From Pseudomonadota bacterium (lineage in GTDB: Bacteria > Pseudomonadota > Gammaproteobacteria > Burkholderiales > Thiobacillaceae): a stretch of 8,619 bases of DNA. A model generated the notes under the pieces. It had not been told where the DNA came from, did no database searches, and worked only from the letters and a program-made list of their open reading frames with translations. Shown here one piece after another: positions 1-7,040 of the stretch. Position 1 is the stretch's first letter; each line of letters starts with the position of its first letter. The position numbers were made by a program, and so were the translations under genes. The DNA lies in contig JAJZRT010000125.1 of assembly GCA_021802595.1 (NCBI GenBank), positions 1 to 8,619 on the forward strand, written 5' to 3'.

Positions 1-61
1 CCAGCTCTTCGAGGGTGACCATTTCCAGCCGGTACTGGTGCGGGGCAGGCGGTTTGAGCAT
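1..61 (-). CDS. Transposase N-terminus, probably IS1182-type (partial, runs off left edge)
   Basis: Reading the minus strand from an ATG at 61, the 20 visible codons give MLKPPAPHQYRLEMVTLEEL with no stop. From memory this resembles the opening of IS1182-like DDE transposases, which often begin 'MLK.P.P....LEMVTL..LVP.DHLLRKI'. Such an enzyme would cut and rejoin the ends of its own insertion sequence. A GAGGG stands only two bases before the ATG, closer than an ideal ribosome site. The gene starts just 17 bases from the first hairpin at 78-104, so the element's end, if intact, must lie very near or include that hairpin. Only 20 residues are visible, so the family call is tentative. The alternative is an unrelated gene start or chance open frame. 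Confidence 0.5.
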   Translation of the reverse strand, partial: MLKPPAPHQYRLEMVTLEEL

Positions 62-77
62 GCCCTCGATTCAAACA

Positions 78-104
78 CAAAGCCCCCAGCTCGTGGGGGC
101 TTTG
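78..104. terminator. Hairpin, possible bidirectional terminator or read-in block
   Basis: CAAAGCCCCC (78-87) pairs perfectly with GGGGGCTTTG (95-104) around a 7-base loop, giving a 10-bp stem. The stem itself ends in a short T run on both strands (CTTTG), but no long U tract follows on either side. It sits between the presumed transposase start and the second terminator. It could end plus-strand transcription coming from the left, or shield the transposase from minus-strand transcription entering from the right. Confidence 0.6.
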
Positions 105-115
105 TCAGCAGTCTG

Positions 116-142
116 AGAGCCGAATGACTTCGGCTCTTTTTT
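116..142 (+). terminator. Rho-independent terminator
   Basis: AGAGCCGAA (116-124) pairs with TTCGGCTCT (129-137) around the tetraloop TGAC. The 9-bp stem is followed immediately by five more T residues (138-142), the classical intrinsic-terminator layout on the plus strand. The gene it serves must lie left of the window or have been displaced by the insertion-like sequence at 1-61. It also insulates the FadL-type gene from upstream readthrough. Confidence 0.85.
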
Positions 143-240
143 ATGTGTCTTTTGTACCACATCCGGTTGGGATTATTCGTCGGGTAGCGTCTGCCGACTT
201 GTCTTGGCGCTAGCGCGCGCGTAGCCTTCTGGGCAGGTCA

Positions 241-246
241 TACAAT
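241..246 (+). promoter_or_regulatory. Candidate -10 box for the FadL-family gene
   Basis: TACAAT matches the sigma70 -10 consensus at five of six bases and lies 40 bases before the ATG at 286. No convincing -35 hexamer is found 16-18 bases upstream; that stretch is an alternating GC run next to the perfect palindrome GCGCTAGCGC (207-216). The promoter might therefore be activator-dependent. An alternative pairing, TTGTCT (199-204) with TAGCCT (222-227), is also weak. Confidence 0.25.
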
Positions 247-273
247 AAGTTGATCTGTAGTAATTTTGCCCAT

Positions 274-279
274 AAGGAG
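274..279 (+). promoter_or_regulatory. Ribosome binding site of the FadL-family gene
   Basis: AAGGAG ends six bases before the ATG at 286. This decides the start: the in-frame ATG at 250 would lie upstream of this site and would put 12 extra residues in front of a clean signal peptide. Confidence 0.8.
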
Positions 280-285
280 ACATCA

Positions 286-1602
286 ATGAAATTCACCCGC
301 GTATTCGCATTCATGGCGCTGGCTGGTCTGGCCGGCAGCGCCTACGCCACCAACGGTTACTTTTCGCATGGCTATGGCATGAAGGCCAAGGGCATGGGTG
401 GCGCTGCCACCACCAATACCGACGATGCGTTCTTTGGCGCCAATAACCCTGCAGCCGCTGCCTTTGTGGGCAACCGCCTTGATCTGGGTGCGGACCTGTT
501 TAGCCCGCGTCGCAAGTTTTCCCGCCCTGATGGTGGCTTGCCGGGGAGTGCGGAGAGCGACTCCAACTACTTCGTTATTCCCGAATTCGGCTACAACCAC
601 ATGATGAGCAGCGATCTGGCGTTGGGTGTGACCGTGTATGGCAATGGCGGCATGAATACCAATTATCCTTCCGGGCAAACTGATTTGGGTAATTGTGCTG
701 GCGGCGCAGCCAATGGGCAACCTGGCAATATGCTGTGCGGCCAAGGCCGTCTTGGCGTGGATCTGATGCAGTTGATTGTTGCTCCTACAGCGGCTTACAA
801 GGTTGCGCCCAACCACTCCATCGGTATCTCCCCGCTGATCGGCTACCAGCGCTTCAAGGCGGAAGGCTTGCAGGCTTTCTCCGCAATTTCAACGGACCCT
901 GCCAGCCTGTCGAATCGTGGATATGACGACTCCTTTGGATATGGTGTGCGCGTGGGCTACATGGGCAAGATCACGCCGACCGTGACCATTGGGGCAGCCT
1001 ATGCATCGAAGATGAACTTCGATAAGTTCTCAAAATACAAAGGCCTTTTCGCTCAACAAGGCGATTTCGATATCCCTGAAAACTACAACCTTGGCGTGGC
1101 TTGGCAGGCAACTCCCGTGGTCAAGCTGGCGCTGGATTATCAGCGCATCAACTATTCGGGCGTGGCTTCGGTGTCGAACACCAGTCAGCCGCCTGCGTGT
1201 GTGCCCACTTTGCCCTTCGGCCCGGGGGTCGGTGCGCAGTGCCTGGGCGGAAGCAACGGCATTGGCTTTGGCTGGCAGGACATCAACGTGTGGAAGCTCG
1301 GTGCCGAATACAATTACAATCAGAATCTGATACTGCGCGCCGGCTATAACCATGGAGACAATCCTATCGGTACGAAGGACGTGACCTTCAACTCTATCGC
1401 CCCTGGTGTGATCAAAGACCACGTAACCTTGGGTTTCACCTATACGCTGGCTACTGGCAACGAACTCACCATGGCCTACATGCATGGCTTCAAGAATGAT
1501 GTGGTGGGTGCGGATAATATGTACTTCCCGACGGGCAGCACGAAAAACAAAATTGAGATGTATCAGGATTCGTTGGGTATCCAGTACAGTTGGAAGATGT
1601 AA
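286..1602 (+). CDS. FadL/OmpP1/TodX-family outer membrane transport protein
   Basis: This encodes a 438-residue outer-membrane beta-barrel of the FadL family, whose members carry long-chain fatty acids or other hydrophobic compounds (toluene-type substrates in some) across the outer membrane. Residues 1-21 are a signal peptide (MKFTR, a hydrophobic core, then S-A-Y-A) with cleavage expected before TNGYF. The mature start, with its Gly-rich segment (residues 31-41) and NNPA (53-56), matches the plug-like N-terminus of the family. The rest alternates aromatic and polar residues as amphipathic strands do. Four cysteines form two pairs, C137/C151 and C305/C319, each in a Gly/Pro-rich stretch that looks like an external loop. 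The chain ends YSWKM instead of in the usual terminal aromatic residue. The start is set by AAGGAG at 274-279. Terminators lie on both sides, so it is probably monocistronic. The substrate cannot be told from sequence. Confidence 0.9.
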   Translation: MKFTRVFAFMALAGLAGSAYATNGYFSHGYGMKAKGMGGAATTNTDDAFFGANNPAAAAFVGNRLDLGADLFSPRRKFSRPDGGLPGSAESDSNYFVIPEFGYNHMMSSDLALGVTVYGNGGMNTNYPSGQTDLGNCAGGAANGQPGNMLCGQGRLGVDLMQLIVAPTAAYKVAPNHSIGISPLIGYQRFKAEGLQAFSAISTDPASLSNRGYDDSFGYGVRVGYMGKITPTVTIGAAYASKMNFDKFSKYKGLFAQQGDFDIPENYNLGVAWQATPVVKLALDYQRINYSGVASVSNTSQPPACVPTLPFGPGVGAQCLGGSNGIGFGWQDINVWKLGAEYNYNQNLILRAGYNHGDNPIGTKDVTFNSIAPGVIKDHVTLGFTYTLATGNELTMAYMHGFKNDVVGADNMYFPTGSTKNKIEMYQDSLGIQYSWKM

Positions 1603-1629
1603 TCTTCAGCAGCAGCTAGGCTGATTAGG

Positions 1630-1658
1630 AGCCGGGGTCGAATGACCCCGGCTTTTTT
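1630..1658 (+). terminator. Rho-independent terminator of the FadL-family gene
   Basis: AGCCGGGGTC (1630-1639) pairs perfectly with GACCCCGGCT (1644-1653) around a GAAT loop. Counting the last paired base, the stem leads into six consecutive T residues (1653-1658). It begins 28 bases after the TAA stop. It lies between two convergent genes. The minus-strand side lacks a U tract, so its use as the valS terminator is possible but less certain; no better valS terminator is visible. Confidence 0.9.
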
Positions 1659-1704
1659 ATTGGTGTTTCAGTTGGCGTGATACGGGAGTGCAACAAAAAG
1701 GGAA

Positions 1705-4443
1705 TCACCCCAGCCGCAAGTGCTGCGCCTCCAGTTTCTGCAACATGGCCGCGAAGTCGGCCAGCCGCGCCTGCTCCTGTTGCACCACCGCAGCCGGCGC
1801 CTTGTCGACGAAACCGGGATTGGCGAGCTTGGCTTCGGCTTTCCTGATCTCGTTCTGGATGCGGGCGATTTCCTTGGACAGGCGGGCGCGCTCGGCGTCC
1901 TTGTCGATGGCCACCACCAGCATCAGGCGCATGTCGCCAACCAGGGCCACCGGGGCGTCGGCGTCGGTCAGTGTGGCCACAGCGCTGACTTCGGAGAGCT
2001 TGCCAAGCGCGCTGATATACGGCGCCAGCGCACCAATCACGACGGCGTCACCCTCGATCACCAGCGGCACGCGCTGCGCCGGCGACAGGTTCATTTCACC
2101 GCGCAGGGTGCGGCAGGCGTTGACCAGTTCCTTCAGCAACTGGATGCGCGCGACGCTGTCGGGATGGCGCTGCGTTTCATCGATCAGCGGATAGGCGGCG
2201 AGCATGATGCTCTCGCCTTGAACGCCGGCGAGCGGGGCGACCTTCTGCCACAGTTCCTCGGTGATGAAAGGAATGATGGGATGGGCGAGGCGTAGCGTGG
2301 TTTCCAGCACCGTGGCGAGGGTACGGCGGGTGGCGCGCTGCTGCTCGGGCGTGCCGTTGTTGAGTTGCACCTTGGCGAGTTCCAGATACCAGTCGCAGTA
2401 TTCATCCCACACGAACTCGTAGACCGCACGCGCGGCCTGGTCGAAGCGGTAGGCGGCGAAGGCATCGCGGACGTCGGCGACGGCCTGTTGCAGGCGTGCG
2501 GCGATCCAGCAGTCGGCGTCCGAGAATTCCAACCCCTGACTGGCGTCCTGGCCGCAGTCGTGGCCTTCCAGGTTCATCAGCGCGAAGCGGGTCGCGTTCC
2601 ACAGCTTGTTGCAGAAGTTGCGGTAGCCCTCGGCGCGCTGCAGGTCGAACTTGATGTCGCGGCCGTGCGTGGCGAGGCTGGCGAAGGTGAATCTCAGGGC
2701 ATCTGTGCCGTAGGCGGCGATGCCCGCCGGGAATTCCTTGCGGGTGCGCTTCTCGATGCTGGCGGCCTGCCTGGGGTTCATCAGGCCCTGGGTACGTTTG
2801 GCGACCAGGTCGTCGACGCCAATGCCGTCGATGAGGTCGATCGGGTCGAGCACGTTGCCCTTCGACTTGCTCATCTTCTGGCCTTCGGAGTCGCGCACCA
2901 GGCCGGTGACGTAGACTTCTCGGAACGGCACCTTGCCGGTGAAGTGCAGCGACATCATCACCATGCGGGCGACCCAGAAGAAGATGATGTCGAAGCCGGT
3001 GACGAGCACCGAGGTGGGCAGATAGCGCTCGAGCTCGGGCGTCTGCTCCGGCCAGCCCAGCGTCGAGAAGGGCCACAGTGCGGACGAGAACCAGGTATCG
3101 AGCACGTCGTTGTCCTGCGTCAGCTCGCGGCCGCCGGCCTGCTTGCGGGCCTCGTCTTCGGTATGCGCGACGTAGAAATTGCCGTCGGCGTCGTACCACG
3201 CCGGGATGCGGTGGCCCCACCACAGCTGGCGCGACACGCACCAGTCCTGGATGTTCTCCAGCCACTGGCGGTAGGTGGTGGTCCAGTTCTCCGGCACGAA
3301 TTTCAGGTCGCCCGAGTCGACCGCGGCGAGGCCCTGCTTCGCCAGGCCTTCCATGCTCATGAACCACTGGTCGGTGAGCATCGGCTCGATCACGGCGTGG
3401 GTGCGGTCGCCGCGGGGGATCATCAGCTTGTGCGGCTTGGCCGAGACGAGCAGACCTTTTTCCTGGAGTTCGTCGAGCAGTTTCTGGCGCGCGTCGTAGC
3501 GGTCGAGACCCTGGTACTCGGTGGGACACAGCTCGTTCATCTTCGCGTCGAGCGTCAGCACGCTGATCGCCACCAGCTTGTGGCGCTGGCCGACCTGCCA
3601 GTCGTTGAAGTCGTGGGCGGGCGTGATCTTGACCACGCCGGTGCCGAATTCGCGGTCGACGTAGTCGTCGGCGATGACGGGGATGCTGCGCTCGGCGATC
3701 GGCAGGCGCACCTGCTTGCCAATGAGGTGCGCGTAGCGCTCGTCTGCCGGATTGACGGCGACGGCGGTGTCGCCGAGCAGGGTCTCGGGGCGGGTCGTGG
3801 CGACGGTCAGGAAGCCTGAGCCGTCTTCGAGCGGATAGTTGATTTCCCAGATGAAACCGTCTTCCTCGGTGCTCACGACTTCGAGGTCGGACACCGCCGT
3901 GCCGAGAACCGGATCCCAGTTCACCAGCCTTTTCCCGCGATAGACCAAGCCTTCGCGGTAGAGTCGCACGAACACTTCGGTGACGGCCTTCGACAGGCCT
4001 TCGTCCATGGTGAAGCGCTCGCGGCTCCAGTCGGGGCTGGTGCCCAGCCGGCGCATCTGGCGGGTGATGGTGGAGCCGGAATGCTCCTTCCATTCCCACA
4101 CTTTTTCCAGGAATTTTTCGCGTCCGAGGTCGTGGCGCGAGATCTTCTGCGCATCGAGCTGGCGTTCGACAACTATTTGCGTCGCGATGCCGGCGTGATC
4201 GGTGCCCGGCTGCCACAGCGTGTTGTCGCCCAGCATGCGGTGGTAGCGCGTGAGCGCGTCCATCAGCGTGTGCTGGAAGGCGTGCCCCATGTGCAGCGTG
4301 CCGGTGACGTTGGGCGGCGGCAACATGATGCAGTAGGCGGGGGCGCCGGGCCGGTCACCCGCCTTGAAATAGCCGGCGCTTTCCCACTGGGCGTACCAGC
4401 GTTTCTCGATGTCGGCCGGTTCGAAGGATTTGGCGAGTTCCAT
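1705..4443 (-). CDS. valS: Valine--tRNA ligase (valyl-tRNA synthetase)
   Basis: This 912-residue class I aminoacyl-tRNA synthetase activates valine with ATP and loads it onto tRNA-Val in the cytoplasm, clearing mischarged threonine in an editing domain. The N-terminal Rossmann fold carries [13 protein letters not shown] (42-54), the HIGH-type motif. The inserted editing domain runs from about 205 to 345, with [17 protein letters not shown] (216-232) and [15 protein letters not shown] (267-281). The catalytic fold resumes with [15 protein letters not shown] (446-460) and the second signature KMSKS (523-527). An anticodon-binding helical domain follows. The end, from about residue 848, is a charged coiled coil typical of ValS. 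All hallmark motifs are intact and the length is near the usual bacterial 900-950. It lies 71 bases after the small Pro/Ala-rich gene, in the same direction. No clear ribosome site precedes the ATG, but the N-terminus MELAKSFEP fits the family, so the start is kept. Confidence 0.98.
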   Translation of the reverse strand: MELAKSFEPADIEKRWYAQWESAGYFKAGDRPGAPAYCIMLPPPNVTGTLHMGHAFQHTLMDALTRYHRMLGDNTLWQPGTDHAGIATQIVVERQLDAQKISRHDLGREKFLEKVWEWKEHSGSTITRQMRRLGTSPDWSRERFTMDEGLSKAVTEVFVRLYREGLVYRGKRLVNWDPVLGTAVSDLEVVSTEEDGFIWEINYPLEDGSGFLTVATTRPETLLGDTAVAVNPADERYAHLIGKQVRLPIAERSIPVIADDYVDREFGTGVVKITPAHDFNDWQVGQRHKLVAISVLTLDAKMNELCPTEYQGLDRYDARQKLLDELQEKGLLVSAKPHKLMIPRGDRTHAVIEPMLTDQWFMSMEGLAKQGLAAVDSGDLKFVPENWTTTYRQWLENIQDWCVSRQLWWGHRIPAWYDADGNFYVAHTEDEARKQAGGRELTQDNDVLDTWFSSALWPFSTLGWPEQTPELERYLPTSVLVTGFDIIFFWVARMVMMSLHFTGKVPFREVYVTGLVRDSEGQKMSKSKGNVLDPIDLIDGIGVDDLVAKRTQGLMNPRQAASIEKRTRKEFPAGIAAYGTDALRFTFASLATHGRDIKFDLQRAEGYRNFCNKLWNATRFALMNLEGHDCGQDASQGLEFSDADCWIAARLQQAVADVRDAFAAYRFDQAARAVYEFVWDEYCDWYLELAKVQLNNGTPEQQRATRRTLATVLETTLRLAHPIIPFITEELWQKVAPLAGVQGESIMLAAYPLIDETQRHPDSVARIQLLKELVNACRTLRGEMNLSPAQRVPLVIEGDAVVIGALAPYISALGKLSEVSAVATLTDADAPVALVGDMRLMLVVAIDKDAERARLSKEIARIQNEIRKAEAKLANPGFVDKAPAAVVQQEQARLADFAAMLQKLEAQHLRLG

Positions 4444-4514
4444 GGCGTGCGGGCAAAGCCGCCATTATCCCAAAAACCCGGGACAAGTCCCAGAGCGCCG
4501 CGGAAACTGAGGCT

Positions 4515-4985
4515 TCAACTTGAGGGATCGCGCGGCTGCTTGAGTTTTTCGGCTACGGCGTCGCGCACGATTTCCCTGACGTTGACGTCAAGCTGGCTGA
4601 GCAGGCTGGATACGGTCTGGTCGATATTCTTGCGCAACTCGGCAGCGACCTGTTTTTCCATGACCTCGGACAAACGGGGCGCCAGTTCGCTCATCAATTG
4701 TTCGGCCAGCGTATCGCTAACCCTGGCAGCGGGGGCAGGCGGTTCGGATTGGGTGGCGGGGGCAACCGGCAGCGGGGGCGGCATGGCCGCAGCCGGGGCG
4801 GGAGATGCCGGCGCTACGGGGGGCGTGCCGCGCTCGATCACCTGGGTCAATACCGGCAGCCAGGCGGCGGGCGGTGCCACCGGCTCCGAAGCCGGGGGCG
4901 CGGGCTCGCCCTGGCTGCCCTCGGCGCCGCCACGATGCTTCTTCAGCAGTGCGTCCATCTTGCTCAACAGGGGACTGTCGCTCAT
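4515..4985 (-). CDS. Small Pro/Ala-rich protein of unknown function between holC and valS
   Basis: This 156-residue protein has no function I can name. It begins with a short charged helix (residues 4-18, SPLLSKMDALLKKHR). A low-complexity Pro/Ala/Glu linker follows (about 21-88), interrupted by one hydrophobic island, WLPVLTQVIERG (42-53). It ends in a long amphipathic helical region (about 90-150) containing LAEQLMSELAPRLSEVMEKQ and VNVREIVRDAVAEKLKQ. There is no signal peptide, membrane segment or cysteine, so it should be cytosolic. The PVLTxVI island recalls a 'PVLTEVV' motif I associate with uncharacterised betaproteobacterial proteins (possibly the DUF2486 family; from memory, unchecked). 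AGGAGG six bases before the ATG at 4985 sets the start, and the holC stop lies 10 bases upstream, so it is probably cotranscribed with holC. The layout loosely resembles PopZ (see findings). Confidence 0.8.
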   Translation of the reverse strand: MSDSPLLSKMDALLKKHRGGAEGSQGEPAPPASEPVAPPAAWLPVLTQVIERGTPPVAPASPAPAAAMPPPLPVAPATQSEPPAPAARVSDTLAEQLMSELAPRLSEVMEKQVAAELRKNIDQTVSSLLSQLDVNVREIVRDAVAEKLKQPRDPSS

Positions 4986-4991
4986 GGAGGG

Positions 4992-4997
4992 CCTCCT
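4992..4997 (-). promoter_or_regulatory. Strong ribosome binding site overlapping the holC stop codon
   Basis: On the minus strand AGGAGG shares its first two bases with the holC TAG stop (4996-4998) and stands six bases before the ATG at 4985. It fixes the small gene's start, excluding a longer in-frame reading from 5132 that would run back into holC, and it suggests translational coupling between the two genes. Confidence 0.8.
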
Positions 4998-5424
4998 ATC
5001 CGGCGGTCTGGCGCAAGTCATGCGTCTTGAGGGCGTAGCCGCGCGTCTGGTAGAAACGGTAACGCGCGCGGCCCTGCTCGCGCCCGGCGTCGTCCTGGCC
5101 AACGATTTCGACCAGGCGCTCGAAGCGTGCAAAGGCGGGCGGCTGTTCGGTATGCAGGTTGATCATCACGTCGGCCTGGCGCAGGGCGTCGGCATTGGCG
5201 CCGATCAGCACCGGCGTCTCGCCGGCCAGCGCGTCGCTGTCGCGGCAGTGTGGCACGAAACCCAGCGCAGGCGTGGTCCACAGCAAGCGGTCGATGGCAT
5301 TGGCCGTCGCCGGGTCGGGGGTATAGATCATCACCTGCTTGCCCTGGCCGTACGCCTTGGCGGCGACGCGGCGGGCGACGTCGAGCGGGTCGTCGGCGAA
5401 GGTGTAGAAGGTGATCTCGGTCAC
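4996..5424 (-). CDS. holC: DNA polymerase III chi subunit
   Basis: This 142-residue protein is close to the roughly 147 residues of E. coli chi. Chi is the clamp-loader accessory subunit that pairs with psi (HolD) and binds the C-terminal tail of single-stranded DNA-binding protein, linking the replisome to coated template. Family features visible are the opening TEITFYTFADDP (2-13), the conserved KQVMIYTPD (29-37), LLWTTPALGFVPHC (47-60), the VLIGA strand (72-76), DVMINL (85-90) and the late RFYQTRGY segment (123-130). The start is a GTG at 5424, nine bases after the pepA stop. Only a weak purine stretch precedes it, inside the pepA end, so translation is probably coupled to pepA. The position between pepA and valS matches the classic pepA-holC-valS cluster. 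Confidence 0.95.
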   Translation of the reverse strand: MTEITFYTFADDPLDVARRVAAKAYGQGKQVMIYTPDPATANAIDRLLWTTPALGFVPHCRDSDALAGETPVLIGANADALRQADVMINLHTEQPPAFARFERLVEIVGQDDAGREQGRARYRFYQTRGYALKTHDLRQTAG

Positions 5425-5433
5425 GGCTGCCGC

Positions 5434-6945
5434 TTACTTCTGGGTGCGGTTCAACAGGAAATGCACCAGCAGCGACACGGGCCGCCCGGTCGAGCCTTTT
5501 TCGCGGCCCCCCTTGTAGGCGGTGCCGGCGATGTCGAGATGCGCCCAATGGTATTTCTTGGCGAAGCGCGACAGGAAGCAGGCCGCGGTGATCGAGCCGG
5601 CAGGGCGGCCGCCGATGTTGGCCATGTCGGCGAGGCTGCTCTTCAGCTGCTCCTGGTAGTCGTCCCACAGCGGCATGCGCCAGACGCGGTCCCAGGCATG
5701 ATCGGCGGCATGTTCGATTTCGCGCGCCAGCGGGTCGTGGTTGCTGTAGAGCGCGCTGGGGTGGGCGCCGAGCGCGATCACGCAGGCGCCGGTGAGGGTG
5801 GCCAGGTCGACTACGGCGTCGGGCTCGAAGCGCTCGGCGTAGGTCAGGGCGTCGCACAGAATCAGGCGGCCTTCGGCATCGGTGTTGAGAATTTCGATAG
5901 TCTGGCCGGACATCGATTTGACGATGTCGCCCGGCTTGTTGGCGTTCGCGTCCGGCATGTTTTCGCAGGCCGGGATGAGGCCGACGACGTTCAGCGGCAG
6001 CCCAAGTTCGCCGATGGCGCGGAAGGTGCCGATGACGGCACCGCCGCCGCTCATGTCGTAGTTCATCTCGTCCATTTCGGCGGGCGGCTTGAGGGAGATG
6101 CCGCCGGCGTCGAAAGTGACCGCCTTGCCGACCAGCACCACGGGTTTGTCGCCCTTGCTGCCGCCTTCGTGCTTCAGCACGATGAAGCGCGGCGGCTTGT
6201 CGCTGCCCTTGCCGACCGACAGGAAGGAGCCCATGCCCAGCTTCTCGCAGGCTGCATAATCAAGGATCTCGCAGCCGAAGCCGTGGATCTTGGCCACTTT
6301 CCTTGCCTCGGCAGCCAGATATTCGGGTGTGCAGATATTGGAGGGCGTGTTGCCCAGGTCCTTGGCGAGATGGATGCCGTGGGCAATGGCCAGTCCGCGC
6401 GCCAGGCCGGTCTCGCCGAATTTCAGCTCGCCGCGCCGCGACACGGCGAAGACCACGCGCTTGAGCGGGCGGCGCGCCTCGCCGGGTTTGCTCTTCAGCC
6501 GGTCGAAGCGGTACAGCGCATCGTGCGCGGCGACCACCGCCTGTTCGATGTTCCAGGTGACGTCGCGCTTCTTCACCGGGATTTCGGAAAGCGTGATGAC
6601 GGCTTCCATCGAACCGGTGTCGCGCAGGGTTTTCACCGCGCCGGCGATGGCGTCGCGGTAGGCTTTTTCGTGGAACTCGCGCTCCTTGCCGAGGCCGACC
6701 AGCAACACGCGGTCGGCCAGGATGTTGGGGACATTGTGCAGCAGCAGCGTGCTGCCTGATTTGCCTTCCATGTCGCCGCCGCGCAGGATGTCCGACAGGT
6801 AGCCGTCGCTGGCGCGGTCGATGTCGATGGCCGGGCCCGACAGCCTGCGGCTTTCGAACACGCCGACGACCACACAGGCGGTGCGCTGCTTTTCGGGGGC
6901 ACCGCTTTTTATGCTAAATTCAAGTTCGATTTCCTTGTTTTCCAT
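5434..6945 (-). CDS. pepA: Cytosol (leucyl) aminopeptidase, M17 family
   Basis: This 503-residue, dinuclear-metal aminopeptidase of family M17 removes N-terminal residues such as leucine from peptides in the cytoplasm. The length equals that of E. coli PepA. The C-terminal catalytic domain carries the metal and active-site residues K274 and D279 (VGKAVTFDAGG), D297 (NYDMSG), and D356, E358 and R360 in NTDAEGRL (354-361). Further family stretches are CENMP (327-331), LTGACVIALG (384-393), ADMANIGGRP (439-448) and HLDIAGTA (469-476). The N-terminal domain (about 1-160) is the more variable one, which in E. coli also takes part in DNA binding. The start at 6945 is chosen over an in-frame ATG at 6999 because the longer form would begin upstream of the promoter's -10 box, and MENKEIEL fits the family. 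It is the first gene of the minus-strand operon. Confidence 0.97.
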   Translation of the reverse strand: MENKEIELEFSIKSGAPEKQRTACVVVGVFESRRLSGPAIDIDRASDGYLSDILRGGDMEGKSGSTLLLHNVPNILADRVLLVGLGKEREFHEKAYRDAIAGAVKTLRDTGSMEAVITLSEIPVKKRDVTWNIEQAVVAAHDALYRFDRLKSKPGEARRPLKRVVFAVSRRGELKFGETGLARGLAIAHGIHLAKDLGNTPSNICTPEYLAAEARKVAKIHGFGCEILDYAACEKLGMGSFLSVGKGSDKPPRFIVLKHEGGSKGDKPVVLVGKAVTFDAGGISLKPPAEMDEMNYDMSGGGAVIGTFRAIGELGLPLNVVGLIPACENMPDANANKPGDIVKSMSGQTIEILNTDAEGRLILCDALTYAERFEPDAVVDLATLTGACVIALGAHPSALYSNHDPLAREIEHAADHAWDRVWRMPLWDDYQEQLKSSLADMANIGGRPAGSITAACFLSRFAKKYHWAHLDIAGTAYKGGREKGSTGRPVSLLVHFLLNRTQK

Positions 6946-6982
6946 GGCTGTGCTCGAAAAAATACAATTTGCCGATGTGTCG

Positions 6983-7012
6983 ATTATTGGCGCGGGCACG
7001 CTGGAATGTCAA
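6983..7012 (-). promoter_or_regulatory. Sigma70-type promoter of the pepA-holC-orf-valS operon
   Basis: On the minus strand the -35 box is a perfect TTGACA (7012-7007). An 18-bp spacer follows, then AATAAT (6988-6983), five of six matches to the -10 consensus. Transcription would begin near 6976, giving a leader of about 30 bases before the pepA ATG at 6945. It is the best promoter match in the window and lies in the divergent gap shared with lptF. Confidence 0.75.
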
Positions 7013-7017
7013 AAGCA

Positions 7018-7034
7018 CGTTCGTGACTCGAACG
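7018..7034. repeat. Short inverted repeat in the divergent pepA/lptF region
   Basis: CGTTCG (7018-7023) and CGAACG (7029-7034) are exact reverse complements separated by TGACT. The repeat lies five bases upstream of the pepA -35 box as read from pepA, and about 16 bases before the lptF start. It could be an operator for a dimeric regulator, or a small hairpin in the lptF leader. The arms are short, so chance cannot be excluded. Confidence 0.4.
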
Positions 7035-7040
7035 ATTTCC

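Noticed and set aside
2..127. Plus-strand open frames through the left edge that could be the tail of an upstream gene
   Set aside because: The longest runs through both hairpins and gives no recognisable sequence; the minus-strand reading is more protein-like.
207..216. Perfect 10-bp palindrome GCGCTAGCGC in the FadL-type gene's upstream region
   Set aside because: It lies in an alternating GC run where short palindromes arise easily, and nothing links it to a known operator.
250..285. Upstream in-frame ATG of the FadL-type gene at 250
   Set aside because: It lies before the clear AAGGAG site and would place 12 polar residues in front of a typical signal peptide.
2365..3819. A 484-codon plus-strand frame, and a 604-codon frame at 2402-4216 on the minus strand in another phase, both inside valS
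   Set aside because: Both are shadows of the valS coding sequence. The products are repetitive in Arg, Pro, Ala, Val and His and show no recognisable motif.
4471..4492. Possible terminator between the small gene and valS: GGGA/TCCC hairpin followed by TTTTT on the minus strand
   Set aside because: The usable stem is only four or five base pairs with a tiny loop, and the T run is separated from it by GGG, so it is unlikely to terminate efficiently.
4464..4493. Possible separate valS promoter, with GATAAT on the minus strand at 4469-4464
   Set aside because: The -10 box is good, but no acceptable -35 hexamer lies 15-18 bases upstream, and the resulting leader would be only about 14 bases without a ribosome site.
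4081..6759. An 892-codon open frame on the plus strand opposite pepA, holC, the small gene and part of valS
   Set aside because: It crosses four well-supported genes on the other strand and its product is low-complexity Gly/Ala/Val/Arg/His without family features. Long antisense frames like this are expected where third positions are mostly G or C.
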